Source: Gaeumannomyces sp. JS-464 (Eukaryota; Ascomycota; Sordariomycetes; Magnaporthales; Magnaporthaceae). From it: DNA of 64,000 bases. The translations under genes and the position numbers were made by a program. Below, one piece after another: positions 1 to 11,955 of the stretch (position 1 is the stretch's first letter; each line of letters opens with the position of its first letter). The stretch covers positions 5,208,001 to 5,272,000 of the forward strand of contig NGZR01000001.1 of NCBI GenBank assembly GCA_002197995.1, in the 5' to 3' direction. The notes under the pieces were generated by a model. That model was not told where the DNA came from. It saw only the letters and a program-made list of their open reading frames with translations, and did not search any database.

Positions 1-127
1 ACTAAAGTGATTAATTACTAAGCTACTTTCTTCGCGGGCGTTAAAGCGCGGCAAGCTAAAATACTAAGGCTAATGCATAAGCTTAAAACTGTAAAGCACC
101 AATTGCCACCACCAGCTACATTTAACA
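1..127 (-). repeat. Partial LTR of copia element A (left copy)
   Basis: This stretch matches 12738-12876 in the same orientation, allowing for RIP-type changes. Both copies end with a TTTAACA terminus. Only the inner part of the LTR is present here; about 20 bp lie beyond the window edge. It is the downstream LTR of an element that codes on the minus strand. Confidence 0.7.
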
Positions 128-529
128 CTTTTCGTAAACCATGCAACGGTTTTTAAAGGTATTACAAGCCCGCATTTACGTAATAACCTTCCAAATTTAT
201 AATGTTTCTTTGGTTTTTTTGTAAGCCGTTTATTACGGCATTTGTTACATTCCCAGCTAAATAATAAACTTCGCTTATCCTTTCGCCGTTAAGCTTTTCG
301 TAAAGCCGTCCGCTTTTATATTAGCCGTGTTAACAAGCTTAAAGGTAAAAAGTTAACGCTTTATAATATCGATTACCCATTTGTAACGGAGGTTAATTAC
401 GCGGGTGCGGGCTAATTTTAACGGATTTAGCACCGTCGTTTAAGCGTTAGCCGCTGTTCGTATACACTACGAGAGTTTTTCGCTAAAGGTATTTAATTTC
501 TTTTAAAATGGCTTTAATTTAAAACAAAG

Positions 530-640
530 CTTAACCTGTTAGCAAAAGGTTAACGAACTCCGCTTTCGTCGTTAACGTCGTTATAAAAGTTTGCTTTTTT
601 AATTGCTAGTAAATAAAACTACCCGCTAGCATAACGATTA
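530..640 (-). pseudogene. Copia A RNase H remnant
   Basis: The minus strand reads VMLAGSFIY, a stop, then QLKKQTFITT and LTTKAEFV. This fits the copia RNase H core, where a Trp in 'ISWQSK' precedes a 'TEAEF' motif. The Trp codon has become TAG, as RIP would do. The segment lies across the nested insertion from the rest of pol, which shows that the two halves belong together. Confidence 0.72.
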
Positions 641-1129
641 CACCGCTTGTAAATGCCTTTATACGGAGGCAGTTGGCGAACGAGGCGTTTATAAGCTTTT
701 AAACCCATCGCTTCGGCGTTGTAAATAGGCCTATTAAAAGTGAATGCGAGCTTTTTAATGCTAATAATATAGCGTTAAAGGTGTTTTAATAATGCTAAAT
801 GTTTATTACCGGATTAGCATTAACTTTTTGCAACCTTTTTACGGTATACGTAATATTAAAGCGAGTAATGCCAAACGAGGTAGCTAATACTTGCATTTTT
901 AATTGGTAGCGCATAACCTCCTCGTGCGGGAAAAGGTCCCAAATGATTGCATTATAAAGCTAAAAAGCTAAAGCGTTTTACTGCTTTAAAACCCGTTCGT
1001 ATTTAGTAATAATTTTATTAATATAATCGCGTTAATAAAAGCTTACAATCCTCCGCTGGCGATTTTTTACAATTTGCATGCCGAAAAACGTTTTTATATT
1101 ATTTAAAACGGTTATTTCGAACCGGTTAC

Positions 1130-1206
1130 CCTTTAATAGCGATATTTAATTTTTATAACCGTACGAGCGGCAATTTAAAATCGTTCACGTAAAGCAATAG
1201 TATAAT
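1130..1206 (-). pseudogene. Copia A reverse transcriptase, YVDD segment
   Basis: Reading leftwards from the insertion point, the minus strand gives IILLLYVNDF, the RVT_2 catalytic YVDD box with the first Asp changed to Asn by a G-to-A transition. The preceding part of the same domain is at 8739-8890. The nested element therefore landed a few codons before the catalytic box. Confidence 0.72.
1202..1206. repeat. 5-bp target duplication (ATAAT), left copy
   Basis: ATAAT directly precedes the 5' TGTTAATAGG terminus of the nested element. An identical ATAAT follows its other end at 8734-8738. Confidence 0.85.
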
Positions 1207-1441
1207 TGTTAATAGGAGTGGTACTCCTATAAGCACGGAAATCTCCTAAAAGGAAAAAACAAAAATTTTAAATCTAAAACTGGTGTTTGTAGTAATGCAT
1301 ATTTGTATAGGAATTTAATTACAAAAAAGGGATTATAAAATCCCTTTTTATAAGCTCGTAAAAGCGCACGGCCCGTAAGCTTGCGGCTTTACGAAGCGTA
1401 GGCTTTTTTTAAATGCACGCGTTAAATTACGTGGATTAACA
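1207..1441 (-). repeat. LTR of nested copia B (low-coordinate copy)
   Basis: This 235-bp LTR begins TGTTAATAGGAGTG and ends GGATTAACA, the canonical TG..CA termini. It pairs with 8498-8733. It contains a GAGT..ACTC palindrome next to its start, and a hairpin of the form GGGATT/AATCCC followed by a T-run at about 1328-1350. Confidence 0.88.
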
Positions 1442-4129
1442 CTAGCAATTCTTTTTTTTAAAACGCGTGCATCGATAAATGCTTGTTTTCCAAATCCCGG
1501 GATTTATAATACTAATAACAAAAAATCCGAATTTGGTAACCTGCTTTAAAAACAAAGGAAAAAAGGGTAAAAGGACTGTGCTAAATATTGGTAAAAATTT
1601 GTAAATAAGGATTGTAAATAAGAATAATAGGAAATGGGGCAATATTTGGTTAAACGCTCGTAAAATTAGGTAATACTGGATTAAATGCGCATAATAGCAA
1701 TAAATAAATTTAATAAAAAATTTATTAAACCGTGTGCGTGCTAATCGGTGTAATAAGAAAAAGCAAATCGGAAATATAACTTAAAAGGCTTGGGATATTT
1801 TAAAAGCCGTAAGCTTTAATCGTTATAATTTGGAATTTAATTTTACAATTATAAATATCGATACCCCGCTGCCTGCCTACCTGTTTGCCGATTTTTGCTT
1901 TACTGTTTTACTGCTCGACTAATTACCGCGATAGTATCCATTCGTTTTAAAAGAGCTAGTAAAGGCAAATCCGTTAAATAAATTATTAAAACGGTCCTAA
2001 ATAGTAGCGTTAAAAAGACTCGTGCCAAAAAGGGAAAAGGCAAATCCCTTACTCGCCCGCGCTTTGCAAAAAGCAAACAAAGATCGTTTTTATGCCTAAA
2101 TTGCTTTAACTTTTTTTGGCCGGCAAGTTTAATAAAATTAAATGCTTTAATACCGAGCCGGCCGGCAACCGTTGCTAGTTTTATGCTTTTGGTTATTCGT
2201 GCTAACCGGTATAAATAATTTTTTAAGCTTTGGTTTGCTAATCTTTTACGCTAACGACTAGTAGTTTTAAAATCGCAATAGTTTTAACCAAAAAGTTTAT
2301 AATTAAATATTTCCGCGAATTATTATTAACAAAATATAATGGCTAATCCTTTATTTAGCTGCGCTAATGCTTTGTTAACCGTGCTTTCGCTATTTTTAGG
2401 ATTTCGCGAAATAACGCACCACTACCAAATGCATAATCCTTTTTAAAAAGGAGGAATAAGCCGGTAAAGTTAACGCTAATTTTATTAAAATAAGTGCTGC
2501 TAAGCGGAAAGCGGCGGGCCGCGTTGCCGTTTAACGTATATTCGATACGGCGTTTTTAAAGCAAAAAACAGCTTGTTTAAAACTCTTAACGATAACGAGG
2601 ATAAGGACGAAAAGATGGCCGAAAAGGGAAAAAAGGATAAAGGTGTTAATAATATCGATAAATAAGCTGGTAATATGTCCGGCAATAGTGGAGGTTTTTT
2701 TAAAGCTTAAAATAGTCGTTTCGTAAAATCCGTTGGTTGTTTTAACGTTTTAGTAATTTCGGTTTTTTTTAATTACATTAGCCATTTTAAATTATAACAA
2801 ATCGATTTTAAACCGCTTTCCCTCGCTTTTTTTATTGTTTTTCGCGCTTTACCCAACTTTTAATTCGTTACCGTTATTGTATTACTTATACTAAATTTTC
2901 CAAAGTTTTGTTTAGCTAATCCTTAGTTATCGCGTTTGTTAAATTATTTAATCCTGCAATTTAACGGATTTCGTCGATTTCGCGGCTTTTATAAGATTTT
3001 TTAAATGCTATAACATCGATTATAAACCTTTTTTCGTTATTATGCTTAATTATACAAAGCATTAATATAGCGAAAAGCTATCGTGCAAATTATTAACTTC
3101 GGGGCTTTTTAATTTAGCTTTTAAAAATCGTTACAAGCGTTAAATTAAAAACGTAAGCTATCGAACTTGTTAACCATCCCGTAAATTCACTTGCGAAAAC
3201 GCTCCTATAACCCTTTGCATTTAATTAACGTTTAAGGCAAAATATTCCCGATTAGTTAAAAGCTAGTTTTTTAATCGTCGGATTTTTTATTGCCTAATAT
3301 AATTACAAACCCGATTTGTAAATTTAAGTTAAATTATTACGAAAATCCGTTTACGAAAACGTAAAGGTTGGTTTTTACAAATCCAATAAAACGTATTTTA
3401 ACCCTTTTTAAGCGTTATCGATTTGCTATTTAATTTTTTTAGCTTAACCACGTCCTTTTATCCCGGGTTTTTGGCTTGCGCCGTTACGAAATAATCGAAT
3501 GCGGTTTTCGATTGGCATATGGAATTAATATATGCGTTTCGAGCTTTTAAACGACATATTATAACTTAAGCTTTTTAAATCGGTTTTTATTAGCTTAAGC
3601 CTTTTACTTTGTTTTTTTGTCGAATTTCGAGCTTATAATTTCCTATTAGAATTTTGCACTTGTTAAAATCGGCTTCGTTTCCCGGCTTAAAAATCGATTT
3701 CGGTTTGCATAAAAGCTTGCTTTTAAATCGCTAATTCTTTTTTTATTAAAAAGTTCGGATTTCCAAAATTTAAAGTGTCGTTTATTTACATGCCTATAAT
3801 CCCAAAGCTTTATCCGCTTTCCGAAATAAGCAAATAAGGATTATAGCTCGACGTTTAGCAATTTAAACGCTTTTTATAGTGCTTTTAATAAGTAACGAAC
3901 CAATGCAAACCTAATTTCGCGATCCCGTAAAAAGGCTTAATTATTTTAAATAACGTGCCCGGTTTGTACTATATTAATAACTTTTTAAATAGGCGCAGGA
4001 AAACGTTTTTTTGCAGTTTTAATTCCGATTGGGTGTACGTTTAGCTAATATTTCGGATTATTAAACTGAATTTTATAAGCGTAAACGATAATGCGATCGT
4101 TAGGATTAATCGTTAATTGCATTTTATAA

Positions 4130-4335
4130 TCGTGGGAAATTGCGTAAGGATATTATGTTTTTTTCGTCGTTATATTTTATAGCTACGAATTTCGATTTTT
4201 CAAAAGGCTTTAACGTTTGCCTTTTTACCTCGTTTACAATCCGTAATTTAAAAATCGTAGCTCCGTTAAATGTCCTACTAGTAATCGGCTTAATTACTTT
4301 AGCGCCGATAAATGCGTTTAGTTTTTATTAGGTTA
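4130..4335 (-). pseudogene. Copia B reverse transcriptase remnant
   Basis: The minus strand carries an open stretch containing IFKLRIVNEVKRQ, then KPFEKSKFVAIKYNDEKN. This resembles the start of fungal RVT_2 domains (an 'iF.sRfVdEiK' segment followed by 'EKSrlVvqaYnD'). Substitutions such as Arg to Lys and Val to Ile are what transition mutation would give. Later frames are broken by stops. Confidence 0.65.
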
Positions 4336-5234
4336 ATTGCTTAAATGGTGGACCGGGAGCTGTAATTTTGCCTTTTTATTTAAGTCGGATCGTTAACTAG
4401 TAGGATTAATGCTTTTTAGCGTTTAAAAACGTCGTGTGCATTTGCCGAAAGCTTTATTTTACTGCAATTATTGGTTATGCGTTTTTATAAGGGCGACTTC
4501 GTTTATTAAAAACCTTAAGTAATACCGTAATTTTAAACAAAATGGCTGTTTAATTTTAGGGCTTTTTGTTTTACTGTTTTACGGCCTTTTTTTAAGGGTT
4601 TCTTTCGGCGTTTTAACTATTTAGGCTTAAAATATTCGAAAAGTGCTGGCTGCTTTTTAGATTTTTGTACGATAAATTTTTTTGCTTTATAATAGGGTTT
4701 AACCACCGTGCTTTTAAAAGTCGCGTTGTTATTAATCGTTTTTACCGTAACTAACGTGTTTATTGTAAATAAAACCTTATAAGGGCCCTGTTATCCGTCT
4801 TTTTCCCGGAATACTAAAACCTCGCTTTCCAAAGCTAAAAATCTCGAAAGCACCCGTTTTATATTCGGTTTATTACGTACAGCCAGTGCTTTTTACACAC
4901 GTCGCTTATTATGTAAAATCCGGATTTTTATTATGGCTTTTTTAATTGCAGCGGCTTTTTATACCTGGGTTTATAAAAGTGGCGATTCGTTATTAATTCG
5001 GAGCATTGCTTTAAAAACGAGCAATGTAAAAACAAGTCCGTTAACGCCGGCCGTATCGTTTACGGCTTTTATTGCTTTTTAAAGCACTAATTCGAGGTGT
5101 ATAATTAAGCACTTTTATCGGATAATATTAAAAGCCCGGCGTAAAAAAGCGTAATATTTTTTAATTTTACCGATTAATTAATGCGCTTTAATTAGGACCT
5201 GCTTATAAATAATCCTAAAAAGTTTTGCTTTTAT

Positions 5235-5432
5235 TTAAAATTCGCTCGCGGCGAAATTAATACCGGCATTGTAAAAAATTACGTTAAAAGGCTTTAAATA
5301 AACGTCGATCCAACACCGTTTAAAAGCTTTCCACGTTTTTTTTGCCGATATGTTTTTAAAAAGCGCTGCAATATTAAAAGCTATGTTTATATTAATTACG
5401 TAAAGGATTAATTTATAATCGATGTAAAACAC
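5235..5432 (-). pseudogene. Copia B integrase remnant
   Basis: About 65 codons remain open on the minus strand. The segments NISAKKTWKAFKRCWIDVYL and FNVIFYNAGINFAASEF resemble the integrase core of fungal copia polyproteins ('mSAk.tWeaLr.cWIdvYlGPPD.i..DaG.NFas.EF'). The differences (Asp to Asn, Val to Ile, Gly to Lys) are dominated by transitions, as RIP predicts. Confidence 0.68.
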
Positions 5433-8400
5433 GTTTGTAATTATTTTATGGTTAAAATTAATATCGTTTTAAAGTTTAAATCGAAAACGTTATAATGCAA
5501 AACCCTTTTTTTAATAAAAATGGCACATTTGGTTAATTATTACGAAAGCGTCACGATTAGCCTCGTGTTATGCACGCTTTAAAACGTTCCAAAGTTTATC
5601 GATAAATAAGTGCCTAAAACGCTTATATACGCGCTTTAGCTTAACCTTCGTAAGGAAAACTGCTCCCGCGATTTTTGTTTTCGTTATAAAGCTAACTGCC
5701 GTCGTAACGTGGGTAACGTCGTCGAAAAAAAAACCAAAAATAGCCGTGCCTTTTTATAATCGAAACGCGCGTACCGTCGTTTTTTATAAGCTCGTTGCGC
5801 GTATTGTTTAGGTAAACGTGTAATGCATTTATATTTGCAAAGCATAGCAGGAATAGGGTTGAAATTGGAATTACGAAAAACGTGATTTAACCGATCGGGG
5901 TTGGAATAGTAATCTTTCTAATGCTGGAAATAGCTTTTCCTAATCCGAAAATTACGCGTTTTTTATGCCCGTTTATATTAACGACGAGATTTGGTTTATG
6001 GCGTTAAAATACGTGGATTTAATCTTTTCCGGCCGTAAAGGTTATTACTATACTTATATTCGGAAAAATCCTTTGCTATTGCTTAATGCTTTAAATTTTA
6101 TGTTAAACTAATACCTAATCCGCAGGAATATAAAAGTAAAGCTTGCTAAATCCCGAGTTTTAGCGCTTATAAATGCGGTAAGTAAAAGCCTTTTTAATTA
6201 AATACGCGGCCGTAACGGAGGTTATAAAATAGCTGCTTTTATAATCCTCCTTTTTATTTATTTCTTAATCGTTAAAATTAAAAGATGGCTATTCCTCCTT
6301 ATCGGTGCTTTCGGGCTTTATTAATGCGAGGAATTAAATGTACCCTTTTCGTAGTTTGTTTTTTGCTTTTCTTTATGCTTTTCACTGCTTTTTAAATTTT
6401 TGTTATTTTTTAAAAAAGTGGCGTATCGATTTGCAATCCGGCTTTTTGCAAATTTAGCAACCGCGTATATATGGGCGTAAACGGGGGCTTAATCGGAAGG
6501 ATTTGGGTTTATATGCTCGGTTTCGACTTTTATTATCCTTTTTGCGATTTTTGTAATTTTTAAACTTCCGTTTTATAAAATAAATGCCGAAAGGTCGTGC
6601 GTTTTCTTCCACTCGTATTATGCTTTTAAATTAGGAAAATAAGCTTTTAAAGGTTTTATTGGGATTTATAAAAACGGTTTTAAACTCCGACACGTTTTGG
6701 ATTGCTTTTAAAATGCTCGCAATTAATTGGTTTTCGTTTTAGTAAAAAAGTCCGAAAACGCGTTAGCAATTTTGCAATTTATTTAAAAAAGCTTGCAAAA
6801 CCTCCATGTTAAATTTATTTGCGTTAACGATTTTTAAACGGATTGTTTGGAAAATGATCGAGCTTTAGTTTATATAATATAATAATCGGTTAATTTCGGT
6901 ATCGAAATGCGCTTTAAAAATTATATAAATCTTTTAAAAGGTAAAGCTATACCCGATATACCGGGTATACCACTGCTTTGCTTTGCTTTAAAATGCTTAA
7001 AGAAAAATCGCATAAAGCTGTAAAAGGGGTATTTTAAAAGTTTCGCATATGGTTGCGAAAAATAAAATCTTATCGTCCAGGATATTGTATAAATTACCGG
7101 AATAGCTGTACTTTTTATCCCACGCGTTTTAAAATGCTTTTATTAAGCTTTTATTAACGGCAGCGTTAAGCATTTCCTTAAAAGGAAGTTATTTATATGG
7201 TAATTTTGCAAACGCCGGGGTTTTATATCGGGGACGTAATATTTCCACATTTTGTAATCCATCGATCGGTTAAATGGTTTTCCCACGATCCTTTTGCTCC
7301 ATATATTGTTTATAGTAGAACTTTTATATATGCGTGGGTTAAATGTTCGTTGGAATTAAAAATTGGTTGCTTAAGGGATCGGTGCGGTTTTAGGTAGAAA
7401 AGGGGGTTGCAAAAGGTATAAAAGCGGTAATTTGGTTATTTAAAAAATCGGTGCGCTTTCGGGAACGGTAATCTTTAATAATAAAAAATGGAAAGCTTTA
7501 AAACCTTATCCATAAAAAAGGTAAAAGAGTTTCGATAAAAACGAAATAAAGCCCTAGTTTAGCGTTTTGGCGATTTTTAAATTTCATTTCCGCTAATTTA
7601 TTGCTCGGCGGTAAGCTTCGCTAACGAAATGGCGGGTTGCATTATTCCAAAGGCATTTATAACAGTAATCGAGGGATTAGCTTTTGGAGGGGTTATGCGA
7701 TCCTGGAAAGCAAAAAGGTGTAATGCTATAGTAGGAGTTGTTATTTTAAAAATTAACTCCCATCGCATAACTTGCATAATTTTTTCGCTAAGCTTTCTTT
7801 TGTAAGCCGGGTACGGGGATCTTATAATTTTCCAAATGCTTTTTAAAAACGCGGGTAATCCGTAAATTAAGGTCGTTAAAGTGCTTTGCTTCCCACCCCG
7901 CGTAATTTTTTAAATACGTCGCTTAAAAGGTTATCGCTATATGTGTTACCGTAAAAAAGCAATGTTTTTAAGCATTTATGCGTTCCGGCGAGCGATAAAA
8001 GCCTAGTTTGGTAATCCTTCGAAATTGTATAATGGTTTTAATTGGAAAGGCATATCGATATTTTTTGCGAAGGATTTGGGGAAGTCGAATGTTATTAATG
8101 CGCTTTTTTAATTATTTTTTGCTTATTACTAAGCTTTTTTGCCGTTTGTTATTCCGAGGTGTCGAATATATTATCGGTGGAGGAAGGGGGACGAGCAATA
8201 TCGTTTAAGTAATCGATCCAAAAGTTTAGTCGCTTAACGCAAAAAAGTGCTTAAAAGGATCACGTAACGCTTTTTTCACAGTTGTTTAAATTTCACAAAT
8301 AAAAGTCCAATCGCTTGCAATAAAAAAGTGCTTTTAATGCGTAATCGACTCCCGTGTAACGCGCTACCGAGCAGTGGAATTCGATTCCTTTACTTTTAAA

Positions 8401-8497
8401 TTTTTACGTTAACCCAATCGCTTTTTCGAAAAAGGTATTAAACGTTTAAATCCTTTACTTTGCTATTTGTATTGCTTTTTTAAGCAACATTAATTAG

Positions 8498-8733
8498 TGT
8501 TAGTAGGAGTGGTACTCCTGTAAGCACGGAAATCTCCTAAAAGGAAAAAACAAAGATTTATAAATTTGGAACTGGTGTTTATAGTGATGCATATTTATGT
8601 AGGAATTTAATTACAAAAAGGGGATTATAAAATCCCCTTTTATAGGCTCGTGGAAGCGCACGGCCCGTAAGCCTGCGGCTTTACAAAGCGTGGGCCCTTT
8701 TTAAATACACGCGTTAAATTACGTGGATTAACA
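8498..8733 (-). repeat. LTR of nested copia B (high-coordinate copy)
   Basis: 236 bp, TGTTAGTAGGAGTG to GGATTAACA, nearly identical to 1207-1441. The hairpin here reads GGGGATTATAAAATCCCC and is followed by TTTTATA. It is followed at once by the right copy of the ATAAT target duplication. Confidence 0.88.
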
Positions 8734-8738
8734 ATAAT
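8734..8738. repeat. 5-bp target duplication (ATAAT), right copy
   Basis: Identical to 1202-1206. It shows that the two LTRs belong to one insertion and are not independent solo LTRs. Confidence 0.85.
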
Positions 8739-8890
8739 GCCCGTTTTTTTTTACGGTAAAGGTAAACGTTTTGGTAAATCGGTTTAAAGTTAAATGCTTC
8801 GAGCTTTAAAATAATCGTTTAATACCATTATAAAAGCGATTTGCAAAAGCCGTAAAATGCTTTTTTCAACCGGTAATAATAGGCCTTTTG
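8739..8890 (-). pseudogene. Copia A reverse transcriptase remnant, upstream of YVDD
   Basis: The minus strand gives YYRLKKAFYGF, then, after frame breaks, FKPIYQNVYLYRKKNG. This matches the copia RT segment running from 'LkKALYGLrQSP..WY' to 'lGF.p...D.clf'. The YVDD box that should follow immediately is found at 1206, beyond the nested element. An A8 run at the junction shifts frame by one. Confidence 0.7.
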
Positions 8891-10257
8891 CTTAACAAAA
8901 ATGTTTTAAAGTTGTTATACGTATATTATAACGTTACCAAATACGATAATATTGAAATAAGCAGTTACGAAATCGAATTAGCGGCATATAAAATCGTTAG
9001 CGGTTATAAGCATAAAAAACACCTTTATAAACGCTATATAAGCGATTACCGCGTACGTTGCAACTTTATCCTCGCCCGAAATATCGTTATAATTGCCGCA
9101 AACGATTTAACGCGTTTTAATTTTTTTAAAAGCACTGTTAAACGTTAGTTTAAACACGTATACCTACTTGCACGGCAGTGTTTTAGCGTTTAAAAGCAAT
9201 TTTTTTTAGCATTTACGTGCCTTTTTTAAATAACGTGTTAATTTGCTTTTGCATTGCTGGTTTATAATATCGCTCGTATTCGGTTTTATGCTTTACTGCG
9301 CCGTAGTAATAGGCTGGAATATACGGTGTTCCCGGCGCCGTGGCGACGCCGAAAAGCGCGAAATTGGGGATTTTAAAACCGCTAATTTTTAAAGCAAAAC
9401 GATATCGATATCCGGGTACGTAACGTTAACAAATGCAAACCTCGTTTTTCGAGCAGTTTTTTCGGCAGTTTTAGTATCCGTATTAAAGCTGTAAAAGCTT
9501 TCGCCGTTTTCGGCGCTTTTAAAGTTACCCGGATTTTTTTCCGCCACTTTTTTAATATTTTTAAACTCGAAGCGAGCCGTGGTAAATGCTTTTACGGGCT
9601 TCTTTTTTTGCGGGTTTTTAATGTTAAAACTTGTAATGCTTAAAAGCCGTTAAGCGCTTTTTTTAATTGCCGGTTATGTAGCGGGGGCGGCGGCCGCTTT
9701 TTGCAAGTCCTTTTTTGGGCGTTACGGGCATCGTAACCACCTCGTTACCGAGCTCGGGAGTTTTTTCGGGTGTTAATATGCCCGGGCCGGCGGGCTTTTT
9801 AAGCTTTTTAGGCTTCGCAACGGCAAGCTTTTCGTTTTTCGCTCCGGTTTCCCCGGTTTCCTCCGCAAGCGATAAATCGTTTTTACTTTTAAAGCCGGCA
9901 GTATTACTAGTTGCACCGGTGTTACCACTTATATTACTAACGTTATTATTGGTAAAATTAATAGTTAAGCTTAAATTGCAAACCTAAATGCGTATTGTAA
10001 AATTAAAGTTTTTAATAATAGCTTCGTTAATTATATTAGTGGTGATCGCCTTTTTAACCAAAATTATAAAGCGACTTTTAGCGTTTACTAGCGCTTTTAT
10101 TAATTTATGCGTTACGGCAATGGAAAACCTTATTAGTACTGTCCGGCTTAACTAGTAAAATCTCGTTATAAAAGCTTTCCCAGCTTATAAGCCGGCCTTT
10201 CGTTACTTTAAAAGCCATTTTGTTAGTTTTAGCCTGTTTGCCGTTTTTAATTAGCAC
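8891..10257 (-). other. RIP-degraded interior of copia A between integrase and RT
   Basis: This AT-rich stretch should hold the end of integrase, the linker and the RT start of copia A on the minus strand. I see no intact domain. Short open stretches on the plus strand (8888-9148 and 9715-9987) look fortuitous; the second is low-complexity Ser/Val/Leu-rich. Confidence 0.5.
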
Positions 10258-11098
10258 TTAAACGACCGCGCCCCAAATGCGTAGGGTACGGATTGGTGGT
10301 TGGTAATACTCCTTGTTAAAGCCGATTGCTTTTGCCCACGCTTTATACGGGCTTTTCTTGCCGTTAAAAGCTGTATTTGGGGTGTAATTTAGCACCTTTT
10401 TCGCTGCTTGCAAGGCATATACCCAGTACTTTTTATGCAAGCCGTTAATGTTAATCCCGGTGCGAGCCGCGTTAAGTATAATACGGTTAGCACGTTTAAC
10501 GATGCTATTTATTTCCGGGCATCGCGCCGGGCTAATTTCGCAGGTTTTGCCTCGAGCAATGCAATAAGCCTTTAGCTTTTCCGGGTTAAATTCCGTGCTA
10601 CCGTTCGTATAAATTGCTTATATTTTAATACTTAACTGCAATTTAATATAATTTAATTATAAACCTTTGTAAAAATCTCCGTGCTAGCTTTGCTAATTGT
10701 AAAATTACCCAGTTAAAAGTAATTGCTTTATTAATAATATAAATGGCGTAATTATATCCGCCGTATAAAATAGGCGAAATGGTTAGTGTATTTATGTAAA
10801 TACGGTTTAAAAAGCGGGTAATGCGGGGGAAGTAACGATTGCTAATAATTTGCGTTGCCTTATTTTTTAAACAACCGTTACAAGTATGTTTTAATGCTTT
10901 AAAATAGCTAACTTTAATATTTGCAACGCGGCAAGCCGTTATTACCGCCTTTTTATTAATATGCATTAAACGCCGATGCATTATTACGTACGGCACCGGG
11001 CGCCTTGTTATGGTCGGTGCATTAACCTTCGTCGGTCGGTTTTTTTCGTTAAGTGCGTTGCTTAAGGTTATAAAGCCCGGAGGCGCGCTTATAGGCAC
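10258..11098 (-). pseudogene. Copia A GAG-pre-integrase and integrase remnant
   Basis: Two open minus-strand stretches (11098-10643 and 10440-10258) carry copia integrase features. The first has a His-rich segment (RRLMHINKKAVITA), then a Cys-x2-Cys pair (HTCNGCLKNKAT), as in the GAG-pre-integrase zinc site. It continues with IYINTLTISPILYGGYNYAI, fitting 'iH.D..gp....s.gG.rY...'. The second ends SPYKAWAKAIGFNKEYYQP and RTLRIWGAVV, fitting the integrase C-terminus ('K.SPYE...G..P...hLRvFGc'). The two are separated by stops and frame changes. Confidence 0.78.
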
Positions 11099-11394
11099 GT
11101 TAACGTTAACGATTAGTACGTTATTATTAATTTAATAGCTGTTTAACCACTTATCGTTAAGCGTTACGAAATGATTAGTTTAATCGTTTTTTAAGCTTGC
11201 TTTGCGCATTTGCTAAAGTTAAAAAGGTTAAAAAAGGATTTAAGCGTAAAAATTGCTTATAAGGTAATTGTAATAACACTTGCTTTATTATGCTAATGCA
11301 TTTCGACGGTGCTTTTTTTAACGGAAATTTGGGCGCCGCCGTTAGCAATAGTAGCGTTGTAAAAAGCCTCGTGCTTTTTTAACGAAGTAAACCA

Positions 11395-11470
11395 CTTGCG
11401 ATTGTTAAAATGGTGCTTAAACGAGCCGGAATCGATTATTACGGCGTTACGGGCACTATTAATATTTTTT
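11395..11470 (-). pseudogene. Copia A protease motif
   Basis: The minus strand reads VIIDSGSFKHHFNNRKWF. This matches the copia aspartic protease start 'W.lDSGas.H', with the catalytic Asp-Ser-Gly still recognisable. It lies between the gag zinc knuckle and the GAG-pre-integrase region, where copia protease should be. Confidence 0.62.
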
Positions 11471-11631
11471 AAAGCGGTATTAATTATAGTATATTAGCTA
11501 AAATTGCCCCGATTAACCGGCACATTACTAGTATAATCGGCAGCTTTTAGGTTGGCTATAACCTCGTTAGCTGCCTTGTTACCTCGTTAAAAGCGCCGTT
11601 TTAAATATTTAACTTTCCAAGCTTTTTAAGT

Positions 11632-11955
11632 TTAAAGTGCAAAGTTAGCAATTGTCGTTACCGCTTTTATAATGCTTACCGCACTTATTATAATAGGAAA
11701 CACGTGAAACGATAATGCAACCTTTTTTATTATAAGGCTTCGGCTTTTCCCTCGGCTTTTAAAGTTTTTTTTTAGCTTTTTATTAGTGTTAGTTATAGCT
11801 TTTAACTCCGAGGCTTTTATAACCGCCGTGTTTTTAAGCACTTTCGAAATAAAATTAGCAGAAATGCGGCGCTCGTTTTTACAATTTCTTAAAGCTATAG
11901 CTACCGTAAAAAGGTAAATAGCGCTAAGCCTATTAACGAGGCTTTTTATAAGCAT
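11632..11955 (-). pseudogene. Copia A gag C-terminus with zinc-knuckle relic
   Basis: A 107-codon open stretch lies just upstream of the protease. In an adjacent frame near 11690-11640 the minus strand gives YYNKCGKHYKSGNDNC, resembling a CCHC knuckle ('C..C.k.GHk...C') with its first Cys changed to Tyr. The open frame itself is Lys/Asn/Ile-rich and may only reflect base composition. Confidence 0.5.

Larger units (their letters stand above)
1207..8733 (-). mobile_element. Complete nested Ty1/copia retrotransposon B, RIP-mutated
   Basis: Two LTRs of about 235 bp (1207-1441 and 8498-8733) bound a 7.5-kb element flanked by a perfect ATAAT duplication. Coding remnants lie on the minus strand, with integrase at 5432-5235 upstream of reverse transcriptase near 4335-4140. 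The integrase-before-RT order places it in Ty1/copia rather than Ty3/gypsy. The internal region is extremely AT-rich with stops in all frames. Because it interrupts copia A, it is the younger of the two, yet it is also heavily mutated, so RIP acted after the nesting. Confidence 0.88.

Noticed and set aside
1442..1642. Short hydrophobic open frame next to the copia B LTR
   Set aside because: AT-rich composition produces Phe/Leu/Ile-rich frames by chance. No retroelement domain matches.
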